NCBI RefSeq assembly: GCF_000179595.2
Contig: NZ_JH556653.1
Coordinates: 2,127,020 to 2,191,019 of the forward strand
Source of the DNA: Acetivibrio cellulolyticus CD2
GTDB taxonomy: Bacteria; Bacillota; Clostridia; Acetivibrionales; Acetivibrionaceae
DNA: 64,000 nucleotides
Direction: 5' to 3'
The position numbers and the translations under genes are program-made. Of this stretch, positions 9,779-18,133 are shown one piece after another (positions within the stretch are counted from its first letter, which is position 1; each line of letters begins with the position of its first letter). A model generated the notes under the pieces. The model saw only the letters and a list, made by a program, of their open reading frames with translations. It searched no databases and was not told where the DNA came from.

Positions 9779-10540
9779 ATGAATATCAGTAAGTTATTCA
9801 GAAGGTTTTGGGCATACTGTTTTGATATTATGATAGTATGCGGAATTAATTCAGGAATTCTTCTACTTACTAAAGTACTTGATACCAATAATACACTTAA
9901 CGCAGCATTACAAGAATTACGCACAGTTTTTTCAAAAGGAATATTGGTTAATATATTAAACGGACAAGCTTATTACATAGCATTGTTCTTTTTGTCGTAT
10001 GGTTTATTATTTCTGATATATGAAATTATTTTCTTGAGCTCAAAATTATCTGCAACTCCCGGCAAGTTAATCCTACGTTTGGAAGTTGCTTGTGGCAATA
10101 AAGTCAACTTTTTTAAAGTTTTCACCAGATCATTGCTAAAAGTCATAGCAACCTTAGTTTTTCCCCTTACTTTTATTGCCTTTTTAATTTCAGCTTGTAC
10201 CCATACAAAGCAAACACTACATGACAAATTAGCAAATACATACGTAATTACTGTAAATACTTCAAACCGTGGTACTACTCCCCACATGTCTCTTAACGAA
10301 TTTTTTGAAGAAATGACAAGCAGAGGCTTGAGAATGTATAGTGAACAAAAAGCTTTGGCAGAAGAAATTTATGGTTCACCCGTAATCGACCCTGCTAAAT
10401 CAAATGAAACAGCTTCCTTAGTTGGTATTTTAGTATTGGTTTTTTCGATTATTCTTAATTTAAGTTTGCTTTCATATTCTTATCCCGATATCAAAAATTA
10501 TGTACAGGATTTCACATTATATTATACTCAAAAACTCTAA
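9779..10540 (+). CDS. RDD-family membrane protein
   Basis: A 253-residue integral membrane protein. The RDD signature is visible: an Arg-Arg-Phe start followed by an Asp in the first helix (RRFWAYCFDIMIV), then a TPGK motif, an Arg in a later helix and a C-terminal HDKLANTYVI. Predicted membrane segments lie near 13-35, 70-95, 125-150 and 215-235. Between the RDD core and the last helix is a charged stretch of about 60 residues. RDD proteins are poorly characterised; transport or stress roles have been proposed. A GGGGA RBS precedes the ATG. No operon partners. Confidence 0.8.
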   Translation: MNISKLFRRFWAYCFDIMIVCGINSGILLLTKVLDTNNTLNAALQELRTVFSKGILVNILNGQAYYIALFFLSYGLLFLIYEIIFLSSKLSATPGKLILRLEVACGNKVNFFKVFTRSLLKVIATLVFPLTFIAFLISACTHTKQTLHDKLANTYVITVNTSNRGTTPHMSLNEFFEEMTSRGLRMYSEQKALAEEIYGSPVIDPAKSNETASLVGILVLVFSIILNLSLLSYSYPDIKNYVQDFTLYYTQKL

Positions 10541-10549
10541 ATCAATAAG

Positions 10550-10583
10550 AAAAAGACTTTCAAATCATATCTGAAAGTCTTCT
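10550..10583 (-). terminator. Terminator after tRNA-Ser, possibly bidirectional
   Basis: Ten-base stem AAGACTTTCA / TGAAAGTCTT (10553-10562 and 10572-10581). On the minus strand it runs into TTTTTC, so it fits as the tRNA terminator. On the plus strand it follows the RDD gene stop by 12 bases and may end that transcript as well. Confidence 0.75.
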
Positions 10584-10586
10584 CTT

Positions 10587-10677
10587 TGGCGGAGAGAGAG
10601 AGATTCGAACTCTCGGACGGGGTTAACCGTCACACGATTTCCAGTCGTGCGCCTTAGACCAGCTCAGCCATCTCTCC
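10587..10677 (-). tRNA. tRNA-Ser (anticodon GGA)
   Basis: A 91-base tRNA including an encoded CCA. The acceptor stem is GGAGAGA / TCTCTCC with discriminator G. The D arm is GAGCTGGTCTAAGGC. The anticodon stem CACGA/TCGTG frames the loop with GGA. A long variable arm (class II, typical of serine) and a T loop GTTCGAATC follow. It reads UCC and UCU codons. It stands alone between a terminator and the lipoprotein gene. Confidence 0.96.
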
Positions 10678-10778
10678 ACAAAAACATATTAAATTCAAAC
10701 CGCTATAATATTGTACAACAGATAATATACCTTGTCAATGAAATATAACACTTAAAAGTGAGATATTTTTTTCCATAT

Positions 10779-12344
10779 CTACTGTGAAACGTCCGGATCC
10801 TCAGTTATAGCCTTTCTATAGTTCTCAATTTCTTCGCAAAGCGTATTGTTGTTCTTTTCAATTATCGCAACATATTGTTCCAAAATCTTAGCTGTTTCAC
10901 TTGTCTTATTATCTGCTACGAATTGCCGATAGCTATTTAAAAGCTTTTCATCAATTTTATTTGTCTCATAGCTGAAAGCAGGACTATTATCAAAACCGAA
11001 AAGATAGGCATGAAAATAATACTGGTAATCACTTGTCATTTCAGATTCCTTAATAGAATTAGGATATTTACCCAGGTAGTTTTCAATAGTAATTATGCTT
11101 TGCGCCAGTTCGCTCCATGAAGTTGAACCTCCATTGCCCATTTCGTTCATTCTTTTCGATTCCGCAGCTTTATAAACAATGTACTCCTTTACTTCATCCT
11201 GCAAATTACCTGTATATTTTTCCAACACCTGATAATTTTGGATAGGTGTATATGAACCTTCATCACTTACAATGCTGTAGCCTCCATCTAATATTTCCTT
11301 TACAAGGGATCTGACTTTTTCATCCTTAATATCCCCTATCTTATTTCGATCAAAGTTATATTCAAAGGTTTTTGACAACTCACTCTGAACACTTTCTTCC
11401 ATTAAGCTATCCTCATATATACTCAAATATCTTGACTGTATTTCTTCAAAGCTCAAAATCATTGTCGTAGCTTCTTCCTTGTTAACATTCTTAACCTTCC
11501 CATCTATAAAAGACAAGGCCTCGAGAGGCCTTGTTTTTTCATTTATAGTATTATTATATTCATTCATTGATGTACTTGCAGGTTCCTTTTCCCATATCTT
11601 TTGGTCTTTTACCATATCTTTTATTTCATCATATGGTATTTCAAACTCTAGAGGACCAACATTAGCTGTAGTGTAAGGAATTGTTTGGAAGTATAGTACC
11701 AAGCCGTTTTCCTTGATGTAAAAACCCTGATTATCTTCCAAAGCTGTGATTTCTTTTTGAAGTGCCTTACCTGATTCTTTAACCTTTTTAGTAAGTAGTG
11801 GAGTAAGCTTGTCCTTATTTTTAACCAGGTCTGCCAATTCAAACTGGGTTCCATTTCTCAAATTGAAGTTGATTGCCTCAAAGTATTCATCTGGTTCTTC
11901 CAGATTTACAACATAGTTTTCCAATATTAACTTAATACTTAGTGTGTATTTTGACCTAAAAGCAACTTCATAGGAAACATTTAATACTTGTTGAATCTTT
12001 ACATCACTTGCTCCTGAAGCTGTATCACCTGCTACATCGCCCATCATTGAAGCAACTTCTTTATATTTATCAATCCTTGCTTTAAATGCTCCATTTACTC
12101 TTTCTTCAAGAGCCTTATCACACATATTAGATACTTTTGGATATTTAATAATTGATTCTAATCCTTCTTTAGTATTGTCTTCCTTTATTTCCTCAATAAC
12201 ATAATCATTATTTAACTTTGACTCATCAATTACCAAGGGTGCTGGTGCAGGTGTTCCTTCAGCTCCTTTGTTTCCCTGCTTTGCTCCTGAACAACCACTA
12301 AATACAAATGTCAACAATAATAGAGCAACTACTAATCTTTTCAT
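10779..12344 (-). CDS. Lipoprotein with DUF4163/DUF3298-type domains
   Basis: A 521-residue lipoprotein. The signal sequence ends in the lipobox FSGC (cysteine at about 18), followed by a Gly/Ala/Pro linker. Residues about 45-245 match the PdaC/RsiV-like pair DUF4163 and DUF3298, which occur in polysaccharide-deacetylase and anti-sigma proteins facing the cell wall. Visible features are the basic N-terminal helix, the VSYEVAFRSKYTLSIKL strand and the FELADLVKNKDKL segment. Residues 260-521 are helical and I do not recognise them. Function is unknown; a wall-associated sensor or accessory role is plausible. Monocistronic. Confidence 0.7.
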   Translation of the reverse strand: MKRLVVALLLLTFVFSGCSGAKQGNKGAEGTPAPAPLVIDESKLNNDYVIEEIKEDNTKEGLESIIKYPKVSNMCDKALEERVNGAFKARIDKYKEVASMMGDVAGDTASGASDVKIQQVLNVSYEVAFRSKYTLSIKLILENYVVNLEEPDEYFEAINFNLRNGTQFELADLVKNKDKLTPLLTKKVKESGKALQKEITALEDNQGFYIKENGLVLYFQTIPYTTANVGPLEFEIPYDEIKDMVKDQKIWEKEPASTSMNEYNNTINEKTRPLEALSFIDGKVKNVNKEEATTMILSFEEIQSRYLSIYEDSLMEESVQSELSKTFEYNFDRNKIGDIKDEKVRSLVKEILDGGYSIVSDEGSYTPIQNYQVLEKYTGNLQDEVKEYIVYKAAESKRMNEMGNGGSTSWSELAQSIITIENYLGKYPNSIKESEMTSDYQYYFHAYLFGFDNSPAFSYETNKIDEKLLNSYRQFVADNKTSETAKILEQYVAIIEKNNNTLCEEIENYRKAITEDPDVSQ

Positions 12345-12655
12345 TAATCTACCTCCTCAATAAAATAAACTTACATTATGGGCAAAAAAATTATATTTCA
12401 CCCCACCTCCCTTTAGAAAAAATAGTTAATTATAATTAAAGTTCAGGATTGACTTATTGCATAATAATATTATGCCATAATAATGACTCAGTAGCAAAGC
12501 TATTCTACATTTCTTTAGTGCAATATTCTGTCATATATTTGGTGTTTTTTGCCCTAATCTCTGTAAATTGATATATTTGGCGATTTGAAGCCAATAGGCT
12601 GTGTAATAAGACACAAATACATTAATGAAAAATAATATTACACAATGGGCTTATA
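12345..12655. other. Intergenic region upstream of the LacI-type regulator
   Basis: An AT-rich stretch without a coding frame. It contains a 15-base palindrome TATTATGCCATAATA (12468-12482), close to an isolated TTGACT (12449-12454). These could belong to the divergent lipoprotein promoter or be regulator sites; neither is proven by the sequence. Confidence 0.35.
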
Positions 12656-12680
12656 TTATGGTATAATCTATACACCATAA
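12656..12680 (+). promoter_or_regulatory. Promoter and probable autoregulatory operator of the LacI-type gene
   Basis: A perfect inverted repeat TTATGGT...ACCATAA (7-base arms, 11-base centre) overlaps a TATAAT -10 box at 12662-12667. It lies 20 bases before the start codon. The -35 is weak. Symmetry plus overlap with the -10 is what a repressor controlling its own gene would use. That this LacI protein binds here is inference. Confidence 0.55.
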
Positions 12681-12699
12681 GTTTACTCTGGAGGATGTT

Positions 12700-13728
12700 A
12701 TGTCGAAGAAAATAACAATGGAAGATATCGCAAAAAAAATAGGTATGTCTAAAAATACAGTATCTCTTGCTCTGCGCAATATGCCTGGTATTAACGATCA
12801 GACACGCAAGCTTATATTTGATACTGCCAAACAATTAGGCTATGAATATAAAAAAAGTTTTGTTGATTATAAGTCTAACGAGACATCCTATAAAAATATC
12901 TGTCTGATTTTCTCCAGAGACACACATAAATCTGAAGATTTCTTTTCATATATACAATACGGTGTAGAGGCAGAGGCAAAAAAGAACAATTTAAACACTA
13001 TTATATATTGTTACGATGAGAATACAGAAGAATTTGAAACTCCTCTCAGTGTAAAAGAAGGTATTATATCTGGTATTATTACTCTTGGCAGGATATCAAG
13101 AAAAACACTACACTCAATTATGAAATTTAATCTGCCCCTTGTAATAATTGACCATTATTTCGATGATTTAGCATGTAATTACGTGCTCACAGATAACATT
13201 TCTGGTGCTTGCGTATTGACAGAACATCTAATTAAACTTGGCCATAAAAAAATAGGCTTCATTGGTGATATATCTATATCCAGCAGCTTTTCTGACAGAT
13301 ATCAGGGGTTTACCAAAGCCCTCAAAAAATATTCCATACCCTTGAATGACTCTTTATCCATAACTGATAAATGTCCTTCTATACTTGTAAATGAAGGTCT
13401 AGGAAGAGTAGTTGAAGAGTTGAAAGAACTTCCTGAGCTGCCAACAGCGTTTGTTTGCTGTAATGACCGCGAAGCAATTACCGTTATTACCGCTTTAAAA
13501 TCCATGAATATATCGGTTCCAGATGATATTTCCATTGTAGGTTTTGACAACATTGAATCTTCAAATAATATTACTCCAGAACTAACTACCATGCATATTT
13601 CAAAAGAAATCATGGGGCAACGGTCTGTACGAAGTTTAATTGCAAGAATAAATAATATAGATACACTATCGGAAAAAATACTTTTACCATCTACTTTTAT
13701 TGAAAGAAGCTCAACAAAAAAATTGTAA
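12700..13728 (+). CDS. LacI-family transcriptional regulator
   Basis: A 342-residue DNA-binding regulator. The N-terminal LacI helix-turn-helix (residues 3-50) has the typical MEDIAKKIGMSKNTVSLAL, followed by the hinge helix. A periplasmic-binding-protein-like effector domain fills residues 65-340, with the family motif GFIGD, DRYQGF and IVGFDNIE. It probably responds to a sugar or glycoside, but no sugar operon adjoins it, so the target is unknown. It could control the neighbouring plant-polysaccharide enzymes. The RBS GGAGG lies 6 bases from the ATG. Confidence 0.9.
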   Translation: MSKKITMEDIAKKIGMSKNTVSLALRNMPGINDQTRKLIFDTAKQLGYEYKKSFVDYKSNETSYKNICLIFSRDTHKSEDFFSYIQYGVEAEAKKNNLNTIIYCYDENTEEFETPLSVKEGIISGIITLGRISRKTLHSIMKFNLPLVIIDHYFDDLACNYVLTDNISGACVLTEHLIKLGHKKIGFIGDISISSSFSDRYQGFTKALKKYSIPLNDSLSITDKCPSILVNEGLGRVVEELKELPELPTAFVCCNDREAITVITALKSMNISVPDDISIVGFDNIESSNNITPELTTMHISKEIMGQRSVRSLIARINNIDTLSEKILLPSTFIERSSTKKL

Positions 13729-13740
13729 TAATACTTCTTA

Positions 13741-13770
13741 AAAAAGAGAAGATGTAAAATTCATCTTCTC
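13741..13770 (-). terminator. Terminator of the radical SAM operon
   Basis: Nine-base stem GAGAAGATG / CATCTTCTC with a 7-base loop. On the minus strand it is followed by TTTTTT. It lies 64 bases beyond the last gene of the operon and between convergent genes, so it may also end the LacI transcript, although the T run on that side is poor. Confidence 0.75.
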
Positions 13771-13833
13771 AATTCTCAAATTGTTGTTCCTATTTAATAT
13801 TGATTAAAATTATCATACTTTTCATGCCTTAAA

Positions 13834-14172
13834 TCAAAATCCAAACATTATTGAACAAGCCCCAATAAGCAATAAACTAAAAATAAAAGGTGATACCGAT
13901 ACTAACATGGTTATAGCAGCCGCTGTATGCATTGTTCTAAAGAACTTTACCGTTAAAAACACAAAAGCTCCTAATAAAATAAAATAAATCAGTGCTATAA
14001 TAGTACTAGGAAACTTTGTTAAGGGAATTAGCCGTCCTAAAAAATAGGTTATTGCTGATATTCCCACACCCATAAGTATATCCAAAAAAACATTGGGTTT
14101 TTTAGCACCTGCAGACCTATTATTATCGGAATCTGCATTAAAAATGTCAGGACCTTCTTGAAAATCATTCAT
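13834..14172 (-). CDS. Small membrane protein, last gene of the radical SAM operon
   Basis: A 112-residue protein with an acidic/polar N-terminus (1-28) and three predicted membrane helices (about 29-46, 52-75, 82-110). I do not recognise the family. Its start overlaps the stop of the Lgt-like gene by four bases (ATGA type), so the two are translationally coupled. The setting suggests a membrane accessory subunit of the same pathway. Confidence 0.65.
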   Translation of the reverse strand: MNDFQEGPDIFNADSDNNRSAGAKKPNVFLDILMGVGISAITYFLGRLIPLTKFPSTIIALIYFILLGAFVFLTVKFFRTMHTAAAITMLVSVSPFIFSLLLIGACSIMFGF

Positions 14173-14930
14173 ACATCTCGTACCACCTTTCCATTAAGGA
14201 ATTTAAAAATAAAATGACGGTTTATATATATCAGACTTATCACACAAAGTAATTGAAAATCTGTTAAACCTATCAGCGAAATCTTCTCTACACGTATAAA
14301 TTCCAATAAAAACCTAAAACTCAAGTAACAATTTAAGAATATTTTAAAAAGTTCTCCAGGTTCGACACCTTTGTTCTTTTTCCACCTCAAAAAGAACACT
14401 AATAATATATCAAATATCATTTCATAAATTTGTGTGGGATGCCTTGTTATATGATCTCCAAAATCCATACCCCAAGGTAGATTTGTCGGCTGTCCATAGC
14501 AACATCCTCTAAAGAGACATCCTAAGCGCCCGACAGCCATACCTGCAGCTACAGGAATAGCAATCTGATTTCCCATTCTCTCTGTTATCCTGAACATTTT
14601 CTTGGCTAAAAATGTACCAACTGCACCTCCAATTAGTCCTCCTACAATAGTTCTGCCTGATAATAGCACCTTAATAGAGTTTGGCGTGGAATTCAGTTCA
14701 TTCCAGTACATAAATATAATTGGTAATTTCGAGCCAATTGCACCTCCGGCAATCGCAAAAATAGCAATATACAGGGCGTTGGATTTCCTTATATTATCCC
14801 TTCTTAATTGAGTTTTAAAAATTACAAATCCTGTAATCAATGCTAATAGCATAAAAACAGGATACGCTTCAACAGGAATTCCACCAATGTAAAAAAGTAC
14901 AGGTTTTAACCCCATTGTTTCAGTTTCCAT
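14169..14930 (-). CDS. Lgt-like membrane protein (prolipoprotein diacylglyceryl transferase family), atypical
   Basis: A 253-residue polytopic membrane protein of the Lgt family. It has the family's N-terminal ...IGGIPVEAYPVFMLL, a GGLIGG helix and HPTQIYE (164-170). In the signature region it reads GRLGCLFRGCCYG (134-146), where standard Lgt has an Asn- and Glu-containing GRxGNFxNxE motif. The Arg is kept, but the Asn and Glu are replaced around three cysteines. That points to a paralogue with a changed activity and not the housekeeping enzyme. It is fourth of five genes in a tight operon with a Tes-like radical SAM protein and an ICMT-like methyltransferase, so a lipid substrate is plausible. 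Confidence 0.8.
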   Translation of the reverse strand: METETMGLKPVLFYIGGIPVEAYPVFMLLALITGFVIFKTQLRRDNIRKSNALYIAIFAIAGGAIGSKLPIIFMYWNELNSTPNSIKVLLSGRTIVGGLIGGAVGTFLAKKMFRITERMGNQIAIPVAAGMAVGRLGCLFRGCCYGQPTNLPWGMDFGDHITRHPTQIYEMIFDILLVFFLRWKKNKGVEPGELFKIFLNCYLSFRFLLEFIRVEKISLIGLTDFQLLCVISLIYINRHFIFKFLNGKVVRDV

Positions 14931-14944
14931 GCTTGCTTCCCTTT

Positions 14945-15418
14945 CTACTCCTTAGACACGTTACAATTCTTTATCTTTTTACCGACTCTACAACATTGAC
15001 CATTAGGATTATTTAAACATCCATATAGTTTCATTGCACCACAAAAACCTAACGCCCCTGACGTCTTAAGTACTGCAAGTATGCCAGTAATTACCCATCC
15101 TATAATGGGATTTATGAAATACAAAAAAACAAGAGCAGCCCCTGAAAAAACCGCACCTACTGTATGAGCAAACCATACGGCATTTTCATCAAGGATAATA
15201 CTCTTTGATTTAAAAAAACGATCAAATGTATTTGTATACAAAAATACCAAAGGAGCATTCTTCACTTTAATTAATGCCGAAAAAACTAATATAACAAAAC
15301 AGGTTAACACAATCACTTTGCTTTGCAGAACTAATGAGCACCAAAGCATAAGTGAGATAGTATACTTGCAAAAGTTAAATGAACCATTAGGTATTTCTAC
15401 CGGCTTATATTCCTTCAT
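14945..15418 (-). CDS. DUF4395-family membrane protein
   Basis: A 157-residue membrane protein with four predicted helices. It matches the DUF4395 layout: the Asn-rich start, the FLYTNTFDRFF loop, and the DENAVWFAHTVGAVFSGAAL helix. A C-terminal Cys-rich tail has four cysteines (positions about 130-147: CGAMKLYGC...QCC). DUF4395 has no known activity. It starts one base after the stop of the ICMT-like gene and has a GGAGGGA RBS inside that gene. A redox or lipid-related helper role is only inference. Confidence 0.7.
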   Translation of the reverse strand: MKEYKPVEIPNGSFNFCKYTISLMLWCSLVLQSKVIVLTCFVILVFSALIKVKNAPLVFLYTNTFDRFFKSKSIILDENAVWFAHTVGAVFSGAALVFLYFINPIIGWVITGILAVLKTSGALGFCGAMKLYGCLNNPNGQCCRVGKKIKNCNVSKE

Positions 15419-15419
15419 T

Positions 15420-16040
15420 TTAAACTCGTTCCCTCCTTTTTAATATTTTAGGGAAAAACATCCCAGTGTTTTGCTTGTAATTATGATATTCAGGAAATCT
15501 TTGCAGAAGCATCTTTTCTTCCTGTCTTGCACGATAAGCCATAAACGGTACAAAAACCACAGATACCGCCACTATAGATAAAATATTCCTATATACCATG
15601 CATCCCCCGTAAAACATCAGAATAATAGAAGCATATAAGGGGTGTCGTACAAATTTATACATTCCTGTCTGTATTAATGTATGCTCATGATAAATTTTAA
15701 TCTGGTTAGCCCAATTTCTCCCTAAATTAAATCTTCCGCTAATATTAATTATACAACCAGCAACAATCATAACTGTGCCAATTATCATTAACAACTCTTT
15801 TATAAAACCTATACCTACAGGAATAATGCCTACCTTACTTAGCACAATTCCATAAAACAAAAGAAAAAAAAGTGTCATAGTTCCTGTCTCAACAACGGAC
15901 TTTTTTTCCTTTTGTACTTTCTCCTTTCTTGAAAACAAAACAAAATCTATATATATAGCAAGAAATAATGAAAACACACATAAACAAATCACAACTTGTA
16001 TAACTATAAGGAATACTCCCTGGCTCAAAAAGTTCCTCAT
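15420..16040 (-). CDS. ICMT-like membrane methyltransferase
   Basis: A 206-residue integral membrane protein of the isoprenylcysteine carboxylmethyltransferase/phospholipid N-methyltransferase superfamily. The signature is clear: GMYKFVRHPLYAS (127-138), then a C-terminal RQEEKML...FPEYHNYKQNTGMFFP that binds S-adenosylmethionine. Five membrane segments are predicted. The true substrate (lipid, sterol-like or protein) cannot be told from sequence. The start overlaps the radical SAM stop by four bases, so the two are coupled. Confidence 0.82.
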   Translation of the reverse strand: MRNFLSQGVFLIVIQVVICLCVFSLFLAIYIDFVLFSRKEKVQKEKKSVVETGTMTLFFLLFYGIVLSKVGIIPVGIGFIKELLMIIGTVMIVAGCIINISGRFNLGRNWANQIKIYHEHTLIQTGMYKFVRHPLYASIILMFYGGCMVYRNILSIVAVSVVFVPFMAYRARQEEKMLLQRFPEYHNYKQNTGMFFPKILKRRERV

Positions 16041-17335
16041 ATTTCCTTCTCCCTATGAATTGTATTATATGCCGAAAATGGAATTTTCCTCAAATTCTCA
16101 GTAATAATATGAACACATTCCTTTTGCATTGATTTCATATCAAAATTATATGCGTCTATAAAAGAACTAACACTAATACGGAAAGTATTCTGATCAATAT
16201 ACTCCATCTTCTTTTCTTTTGATTTAATAAAAAAGTCCAAAGGTACAATATGTTTAAAATCATTTAGAAATTTGAAGCAGCTACAGGTTGTATTTATATC
16301 TTTAATACTCTTCCCCGCATTTTTTAAAGCATCTTCAATCGTAAATGCAAAAGTATTATTGATTAAATGTATATAGTCCTGTATTCTTGCATCTCGCGTT
16401 ATGGGAGTAAAGCCACCCTTTGAAGTCTTATACAAGTAAGACATAGCAACTCTTTCCACATTGCAAGGTAATGGTATAAAATCATTAAATTGCAACATCC
16501 CGTTCGTTTGTTTCTCTAACCGCTTCAGAACTCCCGAAAGGGTAACTCTGTTTTTCTTAACATCATTGTTAGTTCTTCCGAAAAAAGCAGCAGGCTGAAA
16601 ATTAACTCCCCTTACATATGGCTGATTTAAACCGAAAGTAAAAATCTGACCAACTTCGTCATCATTAATCCCTTTAGATATAGTAGCTACCAGTGTTGTT
16701 GGAATTTTATATTTGGCAAGGTTATCTATTGCTTTTCGTTTCTTCTCTAACAAGTTTTCTCCTCTTAAATCTTGATAGGTTGATTCCTTAAAACCATCAA
16801 ACTGCAAATATATTTCAAATCCACCGACAAACTGCCCCAATTCCTTCACAAACGCCTCATCTTCCGCTATTCTGATACCATTTGTATTTAACATGACATA
16901 CTTAAACTTCTTGGTTTTTGCCAACTTTATGATTTCAGTAATTTCAGGGTGCAGAGTTGGTTCCCCCCCGCTTATTTGAAGGATTTCCGCCTGTCCGCCT
17001 TCTGATTCCTGAAAAAAGTCCATCATATTTTCAATTTTGTCAAGCCCTAAAAAATGCCCTTTCCCTGCATCTGCATAACACAACGGACAATGTAAATTGC
17101 ATTTTGCTGTAACCTCAATTAAGCCTATACAAGCATGTTGGTCATGCTGTGGGCATACTCCGCAATCAAATGGACAACCTTTATCTACCTTTGTGTGTAC
17201 CTTCATTCGTGTTCCCGGTTTATCATACTTCCTTTTTTTTAGGTGATAATCCGCTATTTCTTCAAGAATTTCCAACTGTTCCCCATGCGTAGAACAATAC
17301 TTAAGCAAATACACTTCTTTATCCTTTAATACCAC
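16037..17335 (-). CDS. Radical SAM protein resembling tetraether lipid synthase (Tes); 5' end probably displaced
   Basis: From the GTG at 17335, 432 residues. It has the radical SAM cluster motif CNLHCPLC (Cys79, 83, 86), preceded by a second cysteine set GCPFDCGVCPQH (54, 58, 61). This CPFDCG-x-CP-x-H plus VTxxCNLxC arrangement is what I associate with archaeal Tes (MJ0619-type) proteins, which join lipid chains by radical C-C coupling. The SAM-binding GGEPTLHPE and a C-terminal CSCFKF are also visible. The GTG has no RBS. The same frame stays open upstream to about 17437 and encodes SLCPECLQTVPA, which fits the N-terminal zinc-like motif of this family, so the listed start is too short. It leads a five-gene operon. 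Family call good, reaction inferred. Confidence 0.8.
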   Translation of the reverse strand: MVLKDKEVYLLKYCSTHGEQLEILEEIADYHLKKRKYDKPGTRMKVHTKVDKGCPFDCGVCPQHDQHACIGLIEVTAKCNLHCPLCYADAGKGHFLGLDKIENMMDFFQESEGGQAEILQISGGEPTLHPEITEIIKLAKTKKFKYVMLNTNGIRIAEDEAFVKELGQFVGGFEIYLQFDGFKESTYQDLRGENLLEKKRKAIDNLAKYKIPTTLVATISKGINDDEVGQIFTFGLNQPYVRGVNFQPAAFFGRTNNDVKKNRVTLSGVLKRLEKQTNGMLQFNDFIPLPCNVERVAMSYLYKTSKGGFTPITRDARIQDYIHLINNTFAFTIEDALKNAGKSIKDINTTCSCFKFLNDFKHIVPLDFFIKSKEKKMEYIDQNTFRISVSSFIDAYNFDMKSMQKECVHIITENLRKIPFSAYNTIHREKEI

Positions 17336-17437
17336 CTTTGCAGGAACTGTTTGAAGGCATTCAGGGCATAGGCTATTCGTAAATTCGTAAAAAACATAGT
17401 CTCTATTTGAGTTTTCTCCTGCATTTTGATTTTTTAA
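17336..17437 (-). pseudogene. Displaced 5' end of the radical SAM gene (apparent 1-base shift)
   Basis: The radical SAM frame continues upstream through SLCPECLQTVPAK (CxxC pair) to 17437, with no ATG, GTG or TTG in frame. In the adjoining frame an ATG at 17424 opens MQEKTQIETMFFTN. A run of six A on the plus strand (17389-17394) separates the two. One extra base in that run would join MQEKTQIETMFF to YEFTNSLCPECL and give a normal N-terminus. The cause could be a sequencing error, a recent mutation or slippage control. Confidence 0.6.
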
Positions 17438-17644
17438 TTATAGTACCTCATTATTAAAATTAACCCCTTTATTGAAAAAAGGTTATTGTAATTATTCGAG
17501 TTTTACTATATATTACCTCTTTTTTGTAAAAACTTCAATCTTAGGAATAGCTGAAGTTATATTTTTAGTATTGCTAAACTATTCAGAAGCGCTACCTCTT
17601 TTTGATATGACGTATTTTAATTCTTAGCTCGTAGAGAAACATTC
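17438..17644. other. Intergenic region between rlmH and the radical SAM operon
   Basis: AT-rich, no coding frame. It holds weak T-rich hairpin candidates (for example AACCCCTTT...AAAAAAGGTT near 17461-17486) that could end the wal operon transcript and must also hold the radical SAM promoter, which I could not pin down. Confidence 0.3.
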
Positions 17645-18124
17645 TTACTTATGGTATGTCTCACCGTTTAATATTTTGAACCCCCTGAATATCTGTTCAA
17701 GCAGAATCAGCCTGGCTAGTTGGTGCGGAAATGTCATATCAGATAAACACAGCCGGAAATCAGCTTTTTGGATAATTTCATCATCTAATCCCAACGATCC
17801 TCCAATTACGAATGTAAGGTGCGATTTGCCAGAAATAAAAAAGGAATTGAGCTTTTCAGCAAATCCCTCAGAGTCTAACTTTTTTCCTTTTAGGTCTAAA
17901 ACTATCAAAGCCGATCCATCCTTAACTTTCTTTAAGATACGCTCAGCTTCCTTCCTTTTTACCTGCACTTCCTGAGCTTCACTTAAATTTTCCGGTGCCT
18001 GCTCATCATCCACTTCTACAATTTGAAGTTCACAAAACCTTGAAAGCCGCTTACTGTATTCACTTATACCTTCTTTCAAATACTTTTCCTTCAGCTTCCC
18101 AACCACAACCAGCGTTATCTTCAT
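17645..18124 (-). CDS. rlmH: 23S rRNA pseudouridine-1915 N3-methyltransferase RlmH
   Basis: A 159-residue SPOUT methyltransferase that methylates pseudouridine 1915 in helix 69 of 23S rRNA. It has the family start MKITLVVVGKLKEKYL, the LDLKGK segment, the SAM-knot motif FVIGGSLGLD and the C-terminal LARLILLEQIFRGFKILNGETYHK-type tail, at the family's normal length. It is the last gene of the wal cluster, 9 bases after walJ, the same gene order as in many Firmicutes. Confidence 0.96.
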   Translation of the reverse strand: MKITLVVVGKLKEKYLKEGISEYSKRLSRFCELQIVEVDDEQAPENLSEAQEVQVKRKEAERILKKVKDGSALIVLDLKGKKLDSEGFAEKLNSFFISGKSHLTFVIGGSLGLDDEIIQKADFRLCLSDMTFPHQLARLILLEQIFRGFKILNGETYHK

Positions 18125-18133
18125 TACTTCCTC

